A DNA stretch of 64,000 nucleotides. Source: Tetracladium setigerum. Lineage: Eukaryota; Ascomycota; Leotiomycetes; Helotiales. Below are positions 21,101-31,836 of the stretch, piece after piece (position 1 is the stretch's first letter; every line of letters starts with the position of its first letter). The stretch lies in contig PZJY01000013.1 of the NCBI GenBank assembly GCA_031472005.1, forward strand, positions 992,001-1,056,000, given 5' to 3'. Under the pieces are notes generated by a model. It was not told where the DNA came from. It worked only from the letters and a program-made list of their open reading frames with translations, and did no database searches. The position numbers and the translations under genes are program-made.

Positions 21101-22200
21101 GAAGCCACAATTCTTTTAAGCTTAAGAATTAGCTCGGATATGAGGTGCTAGAAGAAATTCCTTCCTTTTTGCATAGTACGTGTCACTTCAATTTTCAAGG
21201 AGTTTGTCAATTTTACGTTTTGAGCGCGAAGTTCGTCCTTGTCCACCCTGGCTAGTATTTGGCCAACAAGTATTAGCCTTTGTAAAACAAATAATTCAAT
21301 TTGTTAGGTAATGAAGGACAAATCAGCCGTCGGAGGGAACCATTTGCTGACATTGTGATACTGAAGTTCTTGAGTCGCAGTCAAGCCACCCGTGCAGGAA
21401 ATCTTGATACTTTGACAGGCGAGACTAGAATACGGCCTCACCTCACCGCTATCCTGCATGCACTGGATCGGATTCGGTTCCTCCATCATGCCTTAGGGGG
21501 ATGGTATTGTTTCATCTTGGCGGAAGCTGCCCAGAAGAGTGAGAGGGTTTCTGAGACATTTTGAATCATGGTCACTGGATGTGGCTTTTCTTCGCGACGG
21601 CTTAAGGTTGTACCAATAAGGAACAAAGCACACGTTGTAGACGACACGTTCGGATTGCTGAGACTGTATATGGCCATCGGTGTATACTTCTGGAACAAGA
21701 AAAATATACTTTGGTATCATATTGATTGGGTGATTCTCTTCTCTGGTCAGGTGAGATGTTAACGACGAAGGACTTGTCGGGTCGAATCTGGGCCGGGTTA
21801 TGGAATTGCTCACAAGTGTTTGGTGTTTCTTGGAAAGAAGGAAAGAAGAGCATCTAGAGCGACACGGAGAGAAGTGATCCGGATTTCTTTCCACCCACGG
21901 GAGAGAAGTCGAGGACGACTGGACGAGTGGCATGGCACAGACCAGATATATGAGTTCTTGAAATCTTGCATTTATCAGGATTGCACTTTTTTCAAGGCAG
22001 GGGTAAAATCAAATCAATGTACGCTGATAAATTTACTTGTATAGTTCTCGAAGCAATAGGAAATCAAATCAATTTTCCTACAGTAACATGAAAAATAGCG
22101 AGAAGGGGATGTAGCCAAATGAGAGAATTTGAGACACTTCCTCATTGCGAGAATATGAATTGAGAGAATAAAAGTATGAGGAACTGCTATGCTCTCAGTC
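18155..22200. other. About 4 kb without a recognised gene
   Basis: Scattered ORFs of 60-190 codons exist, including an overlapping pair on opposite strands (20112-20675 minus, 20203-20613 plus). None has a known motif and most start at non-ATG codons. I see no transposon ends. GC content is moderate, unlike the AT-rich island, so this looks like long intergenic or old unrecognisable sequence. Confidence 0.5.
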
Positions 22201-22216
22201 TGTAAGGATGGTACAG

Positions 22217-22239
22217 TTCATTCATTCATTCATTCATTA
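22217..22239. repeat. TTCA microsatellite
   Basis: TTCATTCATTCATTCATT, about five TTCA units in the intergenic region. Confidence 0.85.
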
Positions 22240-23347
22240 ATATCCAGGAAAAAGACATTTCGGTAGAGTTCTTGTTTTTGCCATTTGATATTCGACGTCT
22301 TTTCGTTGAATGTCACACTTCCAGATGCTCTTTCCCCTCCCCATCACCTACCTTGTGTCACTCACCCTCTCTGCCAATATCCCACGAAATTCGAACCAAA
22401 TTGAGATGTTTAGAAACCGTATCAACTCTGTCTTTCAAATCTTTGAAGTTTAGATTGCTCGCCCTCGACTATCATAACTATCTCTCTTGTGTAAGGAAAA
22501 ATAAATGCCACCTCATTAGGTAGGTAGGTATGTAGATATTATAGAATTGAAGATATACGTAAGATTTCTAGCGATGTTTGATCTCCAAATATGATATCTC
22601 CGTGAAAATTGAGAATTCATCGCCGTGGCCAAAAGAACTTTCCTGGGACGGAGTATGCAAACAATTGGCTGGAAGAAGGCGAAGAAGAGAAAGAAGAGGA
22701 GAAAGAAGAAGAGAAAGAAGAAGAGAAAGAAATCCTAATATTCTTCGATGAATCAGATTCACCGAGTATTCCTACTTGAAGACTTGGATATCACATTTAG
22801 CTTTCTAGCCTTTTTATATAGACCTTCTTTTTTTTCTTCTCTCCCCCTTCTTCTTCTCAAATATCCTTCCGTCTGCCCTCCTTCCTGCCATTCTCCCTGC
22901 CTTCTTTCCTTCCTTCCTTCCTTCCCGCCCCCTTTCCTTACTTCGTTCTTTCTTTCTCGAAAAAAAAACAAGAGAGGAGGTCGGAGCGAACCGGCGGAGT
23001 GGTTGGAATCACGATACCATAGATGGATGAGCGCATCGAAATTCACAAGCAGCAATACTTTTTTCCTTTTTTTTATGGCTTCTCGAAACGAACAAGACAG
23101 ATTTTTCTAAAATAGAAACATGCCAGTGGCTTTTAGACTTTGATGTTTTGTTTTTTGCTACCGGTTTGTTTGTTTACTGTTTTTCTTTCTTTCTTTTTTT
23201 TTGTGGTATTTGGAGGATGACAAAAAAATACCGGCGCTTGAATCAAATCAACTTTCTAATAATTGGTAGCGAGGAGTGAGTTTGTTACAATAATCTAGCT
23301 CTCTAAGACCCATGTTGTTCCTTCTTGTACAAGTATCTTATACATTC
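22240..23347. other. Intergenic, low-complexity polypurine/polypyrimidine tracts
   Basis: This holds a GAAGAGAAAGAAG-type purine tract (about 22674-22732) and a CTTCCTTCC-type pyrimidine tract (about 22850-22960). They have opposite purine bias about 200 bp apart and are partly complementary. No gene is recognised. Confidence 0.6.
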
Positions 23348-23378
23348 ACTCCACCCATCCATCCATCCATCCATCCAT
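23348..23378. repeat. CATC microsatellite
   Basis: About six CATC units (CCATCCATCCATCCATCCAT), just downstream of SCO1 on its 3' side. Confidence 0.85.
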
Positions 23379-23442
23379 ACTATAAACACCATAATGTACA
23401 ACAATTCCCTTCCCTGCCCCTCAAATTTTGCTTTCTCCCATG

Positions 23443-24523
23443 CTACACCCTAAATTCTCTACTTCTTCCAATCCCCCACATGCCCAAAATAATCCTCGCC
23501 GCTTGCTCCGGACTATGCTGTCTCCCAATCGCCTCCACAAAATCTCCCTCGGGATCCATCAAATAAAAATAAATACTATGATCCACCAGGTAATCCTGGC
23601 CCTTGACCACATTCGCCGGCGTCGAGAAGTACACGCGATATTTCTTGCACACGTCTTTGATGGCTTCCCAGCTGCCCGTGAGACCGATGATATCCGGGTG
23701 GAATTCAGAGAGATACTCTTTCAGCACGCCAGGGGTGTCGCGCGCGGGGTCGCAGGTGAGGAAGAGGGGGAGGAGAGGGGGTGACGATGAGGCATTGGGA
23801 GAGGCTCGGACGAGGTCGATCATCGTTGCCATTTTGTCGAGTTCTTCGGGGCAGATATCTGGACAGTGGGAGAATCCGAAGTAGACCTGTTTGTCGAAAA
23901 AGACAAAATCATCCCACCGATTAGAACAAGTCTTCCATCAATTACAATTTTGGCTTCGCCAACACAAACTTACCAGTGAATATTTTCCCTTCATATCCCC
24001 ATCTGTAAATGTCTTCCCATCCTGATCAACCAGCTCAAACGGTCCACCAACCTTCGGCCTTCCCACACCCTTCGCGGCTTCCGCCACCCTCTTACGCTCC
24101 ATGCGGGTTTTTTCGTAGCGGAAGTAGAAGATGAGTGCTGCGCCGGAGCCGAGGAATAGAAGGCCTGCCTTGAATGAGAATGGCTGTATAACTTAATTAG
24201 CAACGTGCGCTCAAGAATGTGTTGGTCTCAATTGCAAACAAGATCCCAATTGGGAAAGCCAGTTTGGTATTGTAGATTGGGACAAAACATACACCAGATC
24301 TATATCTCGACCTCTGCTCCTCCACAGTCTTATACCCCCTCACCGAAGAGCCCGAAAAGCCTCTCCTCGACACATTCGAACATCCCGTCGACCCAGGGAA
24401 CGAAGCAGCCTGACATCCATGTCCTCCAATTGGTGTCGCCCAGACGCGCGAGGGAACGGGACTGCGAAGTGATTTCGAAAGCGTCGAAATGAGATGTCGA
24501 CTTGGTATTAAGGATTTCGACAT
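23443..24523 (-). CDS. SCO1: SCO1-type mitochondrial copper chaperone
   Basis: Three exons (24523-24293, 24183-23974, 23886-23443) join in phase to a 294-aa protein. SCO1 delivers copper to the CuA site of cytochrome c oxidase subunit 2 in the mitochondrial inner membrane. The N-terminus is Ser/Arg-rich and lacks acidic residues (MSKSLIPSRHLISTLSKSL), fitting a mitochondrial presequence. One membrane segment follows at about residues 81-95 (KAGLLFLGSGAALIFYF). The thioredoxin-like domain has FELVDQDGKTFTD and VYFGFSHCPDICPEEL with the copper-binding CxxxC, and the conserved copper-ligand His in LVDHSIYFYLMDP near the C-terminus. Donors are GTATGT and GTAAGT. The length and motif order are those of fungal SCO1. 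Confidence 0.95.
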
Positions 24524-25629
24524 TGTGGAAGGAAAGTGCGCTCTGGCGTTGGTTTATGCGATTTCAATGCTGGTGGTGTGTTAAATCCGTATGCAGCAGT
24601 CAGTCCAGTGAAGCTCGAAATGCTGCTGCTTGAAAAATGAGCTAGTCGAGATCTGGATAGCTTCGTCTGCCTCACGCTGACTGGTCACGTACCAGCCTCG
24701 GTGGGGGCATGGGCTTGGCTGATATGAGCGACGACTGGAGGACGAGGGGGACTTTCATAAAATGCATGACGAGGCTGGACATTGATGCAGAACGACAAAA
24801 TGACAGGATATAGGTGTCAATTGAACAGCTGGCCATGTGGGGGATATGGAAGGCCCAGAAGATCAGAAGGTCAGAAGGTTGGAAATTCAGTCAGTTGGCT
24901 GGTTGGTTTCTTCCTTTTGAATTCCTTTTCTCGGGAGAACGAAAGACGTGCATTCCAAAGACCGACCTCCTGAGCTGTTGGCATAATGTAGCTATTATTA
25001 TAAGTAAAGAGGTAGCCAACGTAACCATCGTCATTTTTGCGAGCTGTTCGGTCTTGTTTAGCATATTTTCACGGACTCAGGTCAAGCATGCTAAAGTTCC
25101 CACCAAATTCACTTCTCCTTCTGACATCACGAAAACATCTTCGGATTATGTGGATTACCTCTCGATTAAGTTTCTCTATGCCATGCTAGCCACTGTATCG
25201 GCCCTCCCAACTATTCTTACAACAAACACCACTGTCGAATATTTTGCAATATGAAAATGCCGCTCCACCCCCGAAATCCAACCCGTTCCAAACCAACTAA
25301 CTCAGCATTTCTCCCAACCATCTAGCTCAATCCCCCCGTCCTTCGTCCCCCAGCACCAACTTGTCTCGAGCCAGACAACAACGCAAAAACGACGGTATAC
25401 GCGCTTTCTTTATACGCCCGATGAATATGCAATTTCGAAGAGAAAAAAAGAAGACCATAAGCAAAGATAATACCATTTCACGCCAATGCTCCCCCCCGTT
25501 TTTCGTCCGCTTCATTATACCACCATTCAAAGAACCGTTCGCTCAAATTGTCGAAAAATTATACCCGCTTGCCGATACGATGGATGTTTTGGAACGCGAA
25601 ATAAATCAGATTCTTCCACCACCAGATAG
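24524..25629. other. Gap between SCO1 promoter and next gene's 3' end
   Basis: It contains the SCO1 upstream region and the 3' flank of the coiled-coil gene. A plus-strand frame at 24814-25254 begins at a GTG, and I see no domain in it. Confidence 0.5.
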
Positions 25630-28097
25630 TCATTCTCGTCGGGACACTTGGCTGGCGCTCGTTCGACTTCGTTCGTCCTCCTCTAGCACATCGCTCAGTC
25701 GCGTCGGATGGTGGTGTCTTGGAACTGCTTCCCATCCTGGACCCGAACCATACCCCTGACCAGCGTAGTCAGGCTCGCCGGCTGTTGGTCGACTGCTAGG
25801 AGGGAGCTCGACTCCACCAGAGGTGGCGGTGGAAGTTGCACCGTATTCTGGCCTCGAATTTTGGCCATATCTTTGCAAATTAGCAATCTCGCGCTCGCGT
25901 TCGGAGGAGACATCATACTCGTCGGTGTCAGCATCTGAGGCTGGAGCTCGATACCTGATTTTATTTCCCTTGTCATCGCGGATAAAGTCACCACGAGCAT
26001 CAATTTCGTATTCCTCCTCGCTAAATCCGGCTTCAGATCCAGGTGCGTGTCCAACTGGATGCAGAGTAGTGCCTTGCTGTTGTTGGTAAAAAGCTGATGA
26101 GGATGCTGATGTTGGCTGAACGGCTGGAGCCTGTGTATAATTTACTGGACGGGAGGAAGAACCGGATGATCCTTGGGGTCGGACGACGATCGGATTCGAT
26201 GTTGGTGCCTCGATGAATGGATCGAGGGGATCTCGCTGAGCACGGGAGTATGCCTGGTAGGCGACTTCGTTGTCTTCAACATCAGGTTCCTCTTCGATTG
26301 GGCGGGACACTGGTTGACTAGCGACGGGACCGTCCCTAGTCGGCGGGACTTCCCGAGCACTTCCATGACGGCTAGGTACGCCTTGCATCATTGGCACCAC
26401 TTGAACACCTCCAACTAATGTAGGTTGACCATCTCGCAGCGAAGCTGTGCGTTCTCGTTCTTCTTGCTCTCGACGCCCAAGTTCCTCCCACGCACGACGT
26501 GCCTCCTCCTTGGAAATTTGAAGCTCTCGTCTCATCTCAGCAAGTTGCTTATCATTGCTATTTTGCTCCTTCGACTGCCTCTCTAGCTCCACAACACGTG
26601 CTTCTGCAGCACTTCTCGCCGCCCGCTCCTCAACTAAGCTGTTGGTGCAAAGAGCCTGGATTTCTTGGAAACGCTCTTGCTCGGCCCGAGTCTCGAAAAA
26701 CCAACGTTGAAACTTTCGCTCAGACGATGCCCGAAGACGTTGGAGTTCCACAACTGCATGGAAGAGATTGGCCCCCGCTGCGGAAAGATCTGTGACTTGT
26801 CGCGAGAGCTGCGAAGATAAAGCATCACGCGCAATTTCTCTCGAGTTTTCTTCAAGTCTGCGTATCCAGAATGAGGTCAGTCCTTCCCAATGTGCTGATA
26901 ATGTTTCCCAACGTTCAAATGCGTGTGGAAATGACGATCGGGTCGCGGCAGTTGTGTCATGTTGAGCTTGTTCGGTAGATGAGAATCCAGGGATAGCACC
27001 CTCGGCAGTATTGTCAGGTCGTATATTGGGTTGATACCCAGGGAAGGTTTGTGGGGTTTGTCCTTTGTCTTGAGGCTCAGGTTGGCCATGGATCTGTGGA
27101 GCTGGACGTGGCCGAGAACTCTCTCCTTGTTCCGTTCGAATTTGTGTAGACTGAGCCGGACGTGGTCTAGCAGAAGATCCGCCCGTCGTTCCACCTCCAA
27201 CAGCTTGCCCTCCTCGCCCAAGGCCTTGCAATGGTTGATTTGGATCTCCACCAGGTATCCTATCCCCCGATCTTCTGTCAGATCGTTGTGAGTTGTCTGA
27301 TATTCGTTGGCCAGTTGTACCACCAGATACGCGTGGACCGGTCTCACCACTACCTCTCTGATGGCCAGCAGCGCCAGCAGCAGCATTCGCCCTCCTCTCT
27401 GCACTTATGCGCCTATCTTCCTCGGCCAAAAGTGCTTCTTCCTCCGCTCTAGCTCTCTCCAAGTTTTCCTTCTCCTGTTGTGCCCTGCGCTGGTTTCTGA
27501 TTTCTCGGTCGCGCATAATGTCACGGGGACCTCTTACACCAGATGGCGAGCTTGTCGTGGAGGAGGGACAAATGACGGCCTGCCATTTCCATTGTTGCCC
27601 GCTCCACCATTTTGAGCAGACAGTGGTGGCACTCCGCCAGTAAGATTGGACATCTGCGCGTTCTCTTCGACGAGATCGGGGGTAAAAGCGTGTGGATGCC
27701 GGAGTGCTTCCTCAAGAGTGTAGAGGATAGCACTGGCAGTATGCTTTGAGATTCGGACTGCTCGATGTGGGCGTCGTTCAGCTTCGGGGGAAGTGAAGAG
27801 TTGTGAACTTGATGCTAACGGAGTTGAAGAACCTAGTTCGTCCTCGAAATCATTAGTGAGCTGTGGTCTAGTTGCACCTTGTCGTCCAGGTGCAAATCGG
27901 ACACGAGGCGTAGGGGATATGCCAGGTGATTGTGCTTGAATGTGAGTTCTTCGGGGAGGAGACTGGGACTCTGCGTGCTGCTGGCGCTGTTGTATTGGTG
28001 TAATCGGTTCGTGTGCTTCGTAAAGGTCGTTATTGTTTGGGGGTGTTCGGGGCGACAACGCTGCTGCTCGGCCTTGTGATTGGGGAAGGGAAGACAA
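25630..28097 (-). CDS. Conserved fungal coiled-coil protein, unknown function (one frame change, 5' end unresolved)
   Basis: Two long frames belong together. The N-terminal one (28097-27534) is Pro/Ser-rich and has a conserved-looking block RISKHTASAILYTLEEALRH then FTPDLVEENAQMSNL. The second (27516-25630) starts within GVRGPRDIMRDREIRNQ and runs into a long Glu/Arg coiled coil, a Gly/Gln-rich stretch, a conserved helical block (HAFERWETLSAHWEGLTSFW), another coiled coil and an acidic tail. One missing base near the CCC run at about 27560-27566 would fuse them into about 815 residues without an intron. The first frame begins after a TGA at about 28110 with no ATG, so a short upstream exon ending at an AG before about 28075 is likely. 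The protein is predicted soluble. I do not know its role. Confidence 0.6.
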
Positions 28098-31000
28098 GGC
28101 GAAGACGAATCAAAGATTCACCCTCGAGAGGTGTCTTGGGAGTGTGAGCAGGGAACGATCTGCCCGGCGCAAGTTAAGGTGAACCTTGATAGATCGAGAT
28201 GGGACAAGTAAATGCAATGCCAAATAGCTAGCAGGTGGGGATGTGTATAAACTTTAGCAAACTGAGTAATTCTTTGTGTGAGGAGTGAAGGAAGGTGTGG
28301 AAGAAGGTTGTATGATGTGTCTGTCGTGGGTGTTGACTCTAAGAATGCTGGAGGCTGGGTGGTGGAGGTCGCGCCGACGGTCGGTAAAATAATGGCGAGG
28401 TTGGGCGCGATTGAACAAATAAAAATCTCTTGCGCCAAAACCACTTTCAAATCAAAGACAACCTCCAAAGTGCCCACTGATCGCGGCAGACGACGCCGCG
28501 CCTATTGATTGTTCTGCGCGTGTTTTAATTGCTTCCAATTGACATCTGTTGCGCGTACTGTTGGCTGGGAAAGTCGTCGTCGTTGTCGGGATCAAGGCGA
28601 GAGCTCGGCCGCTTCCCACAGCCGCGCAATCTAGAATTGAGAGACGTGAACACACAGATGTGAAGGACTGAGAGCGAAGGATATGGTGGATATGGATATG
28701 GATATGGCGTTCGGGAGAGCATCTCCTGTCGTTGTCGCATTCAATGGCTGGCTGTCGGGTGGTGATAGTGGGAATTGTTGGGTGAAGCTCCAAGCTCAGG
28801 TCAATCGCCACAACTTCCAGCCCAGAATGCCCGTCCGGGGTCCTCTCGTCCTCCTTCACACAAACACCAGGGGCAGCGGCAATTGTTGTCGCATCAAAGG
28901 TAGTTCGGTCGATCATCCGCTTTCGTCGTTTGCTTTTTCCCCTTCTGCTCAATTGAGCTTCGTTTCGGTCAAGTTTTTGTATCGCAGCTTCCGAGACTCG
29001 AATTTCCCAGAATTGAGGAGGCTGGGAGAAGGTTTGGGACTACTTGGGGATTATTGATGCGCCATAGCCAGCCTGCCAAGTTTTGTCTTCGCATGTTGCC
29101 AACGCATGCTTCTTCTGGCGCCGTTCAGTGCGTTCCAGGAATTGGGAATCGATGCAGATCCAGGGATCGTGGGGGCTTGTGCCCCAGTAGAAAGGCTGCA
29201 ATTGCCTCCATCGCTGTTCATCGCATCATCTCACATCCTCTACCTCCCTACTATTCATCCAACCCCCTTTTCGCCGCTGCAATCCTGTCGGCCTCTGTAC
29301 GATGCAATACGAAGAAGCGTGACGATGAAGTCTCGATATCTTCAAGTTGTCCAACGAACGTCGTCATTCTTCTTGGAGACGGGAGGCCCTTCCCGACCCA
29401 GTGGGACCTGTTCCGGTCCGTTACAAGTGCGAGATCTCGAGATGGCCAATGGTGCGGCAAGATGGGCCTTTGCAAACAATAAGCTTTGATTTCTGTTCCA
29501 CCGGGCACGGGACCCTGCATCTGGTGATAGTAGTGTTGTGAGGGAAAGAAATTGCGGAGGGACAATACGATGAGATACTGTTGTACTGGACACTCTAGTT
29601 GAGGGAGGAAAGCGTTTGTCAAGCCAGTGCTTGGGATGCTTTTGGATGGGGTTGTGGCGATTGAGTTTTATATGATTCATCCAGAGCCCACTGCCTGCAA
29701 AAGTTTATCACTACAACTCCATCTACCCATCGGAGAGAGCCTCCTGTGTGCAAGGACATACAAAGAGATGGCATTGAGGAGTGTTGCAAAATCTGCCTTT
29801 TTCCAGGAGGCAATGGTTTTCTTTGGTCTCGAACTCGCGTTCTCATCTTGATTCTTTGCAGTGGCTTTTGTTCTCGTACGACTGACCGGGTTTTCCACCA
29901 ACAACAAGAAGAAGATGCAAAAGAAGCAGATTCGAGAGGATTAGTCTGGCAAACTGGTCTTACAGCATCCAGTCTTACCGATCTTCAAATGAAGAACTGT
30001 TGAGTGTAGGAATGTCACCCCTTCCTGACCAAGCTCGCCGTCGCTTTTGTCTTACTCTTCAGCGATAATATTGAAGCTTCCGCTAGGGCTTTATATATAC
30101 TGGAAACTGAGTGCTGATCATAGCTAGATCACAATGTTTCCATGTCCTGATTTGTGGGTGTTGAAATTGAGTCCGTTGTCTTCTGTATGCCATTCGGCAC
30201 GATAATAGCGAGAGCAAGTGGTGCACACCGACGATAGTTGTTTTTTGCTCAAATTTCAAGGTGAAACGCACTCCTACATCTACCCAGAATCCCACGAAAA
30301 GTTTCTTCCTTTTCCAAGATTATTTTCCCATGTTCTTTGTAAAAGGCCCGTCGGAGGAGAAGGAGGGCGGGGGGATCCGACTGATCTCCCACTCCACCTA
30401 ATGCATTTGCCACGTTCTATTCCATGCCTGCATTTGGCTGCTTAGGTTTGAAGTTCATGCGTTCCACAAGACAACAAGATACAGACCTAGGTACATATTA
30501 GTTGTACTAGAAAACTCTTTTCGACAAAAAGAAAAGAAGAACAGGCCAGCAGTTTGATCTAATCTTATCTGATCTAGTGGATATCTGGAATGACCCAAGT
30601 GGACTGGGGGTGGAGTGAACTTTCTTCTGCGGCCCCGTCCACTTCGCCGGGAAATGTTTCCCCGTATCCCTAGCACAAAGAATGTTCTGAACTTCAAAAA
30701 AGTACACTGTCATTGCGTATGGGCTGTAAAGATGAAGAAAGTCTGTGTTTATGTCCGGCGTAGAGAAAATCTTCAAGGAAATTGAACCTTAGTCGAGCGA
30801 AACAGCCGTGCTATAGGGCTACAACACGCAATCTTAGATCTTGTGTGTCACATGAACGTATGTCTTTACTACCTACGGGAGGTCGGCAGAAGGCTAAGAT
30901 TAAGTGTCAATTATTATTGGCGGGAATCATTTCTGTCCATCTTTGTTTGGCCTTTTCCAGCTTCCAAGACACACTTGTTGAAAAGTGTTTGCTGGATCCT

Positions 31001-31549
31001 TCGATCCTTGGCAATATAGTTCGTGGGCCGGCCTAGACATTATGCAACATTCCTACCTAGGTAGGCTAAGTCTAGTCCCGAGCATCGGAGCTTCAACTCC
31101 ATGGGGGTGATGTCGGATGTTTTCGAAGCTGATACTTCCTTATCCACAAAATGTAGTATCGATTTGTGAGTGTTACCAGTTTCCACTGTTCTTCATCCTC
31201 TTCCTACCTTCAACGCGTAGCATCGATCATGAACCAAGCAAATATCACACAACTCCTTTCTCCCTTGCCGCTTCCCCTTGAATCTCCTTCGTCTTCTTCA
31301 GTCTTGAAGCTTCAATTGTCGCCGTGATATTTTTCTCTATCTGCATGGACCCTCCTCGGTACCGGGCGGTGAACGCCCCCAGCGCCCCTCCCGTTTCTAC
31401 ACGGGTAAGTGGAGACCTCCTAGCCGAAGCGGCCAATGAAGCGTCATGCAGCCAGGATATAGTGGACAGCGGGAAATAAGTGTCCTCATGGCCCACTAAG
31501 CTTCGCTTGGGACTTGTCTGCCCATTGGACCAAATCCAATCAGCCCATC
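28098..31549. other. About 3.4 kb intergenic, shared upstream region
   Basis: This lies between two divergently transcribed genes (coiled-coil, minus; siderophore transporter, plus). Possible first exon(s) of the coiled-coil gene lie near 28.1-28.5 kb. A short ATGGATATGGAT repeat (about 28680-28705) is present. Other ORFs overlap each other on both strands and have no motifs. Confidence 0.5.
30565..30573 (-). promoter_or_regulatory. Second ATCAGATAA GATA site, distal
   Basis: TTATCTGAT on the plus strand is the complement of ATCAGATAA, the consensus of SreA/SRE-type iron-responsive GATA factors. It is about 1.27 kb upstream of the siderophore transporter ATG, so its relevance is less certain than that of the proximal site. 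Confidence 0.4.
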
Positions 31550-31558
31550 TTATCTGAT
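31550..31558 (-). promoter_or_regulatory. ATCAGATAA (SreA-type) site in siderophore transporter promoter
   Basis: TTATCTGAT is the exact reverse complement of ATCWGATAA, bound by SreA/Sre/Urbs1-type repressors of iron acquisition under iron-replete conditions. It is 279 bp upstream of the transporter start codon, a usual distance. Iron repression of this gene is therefore expected, by inference. Confidence 0.65.
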
Positions 31559-31836
31559 CATCCTCCCTTGCACTACATTTGATGATACTGAAAATCTGAA
31601 AAATTCATATACTTGGCTCTCTCAAGAATGGGGTCGGTTGGTGCCATGGAACCAATAGCTGCTGCTACGGATTCAAGATCTTACAAGCCGAAATGTGAGC
31701 CTTTCGTGTCCTTGGAAGTGATAAATAGTGATCCTTTTCCCGCCGTGGTCAGCCGTCGTTTCCTCTGTTCTGTACCTCACATTTCTCCTCCTACTCGAAA
31801 TACTCCAAAAAGTACTGTAAGGTATTGTTTGCAAAG

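Noticed and set aside
21493..21933. 146-codon minus-strand ORF
   Set aside because: Several overlapping ORFs share this region on both strands and none shows a domain or splice structure.
24814..25254. 146-codon plus-strand ORF upstream of SCO1
   Set aside because: It begins at GTG, has no motif and lies in promoter DNA.
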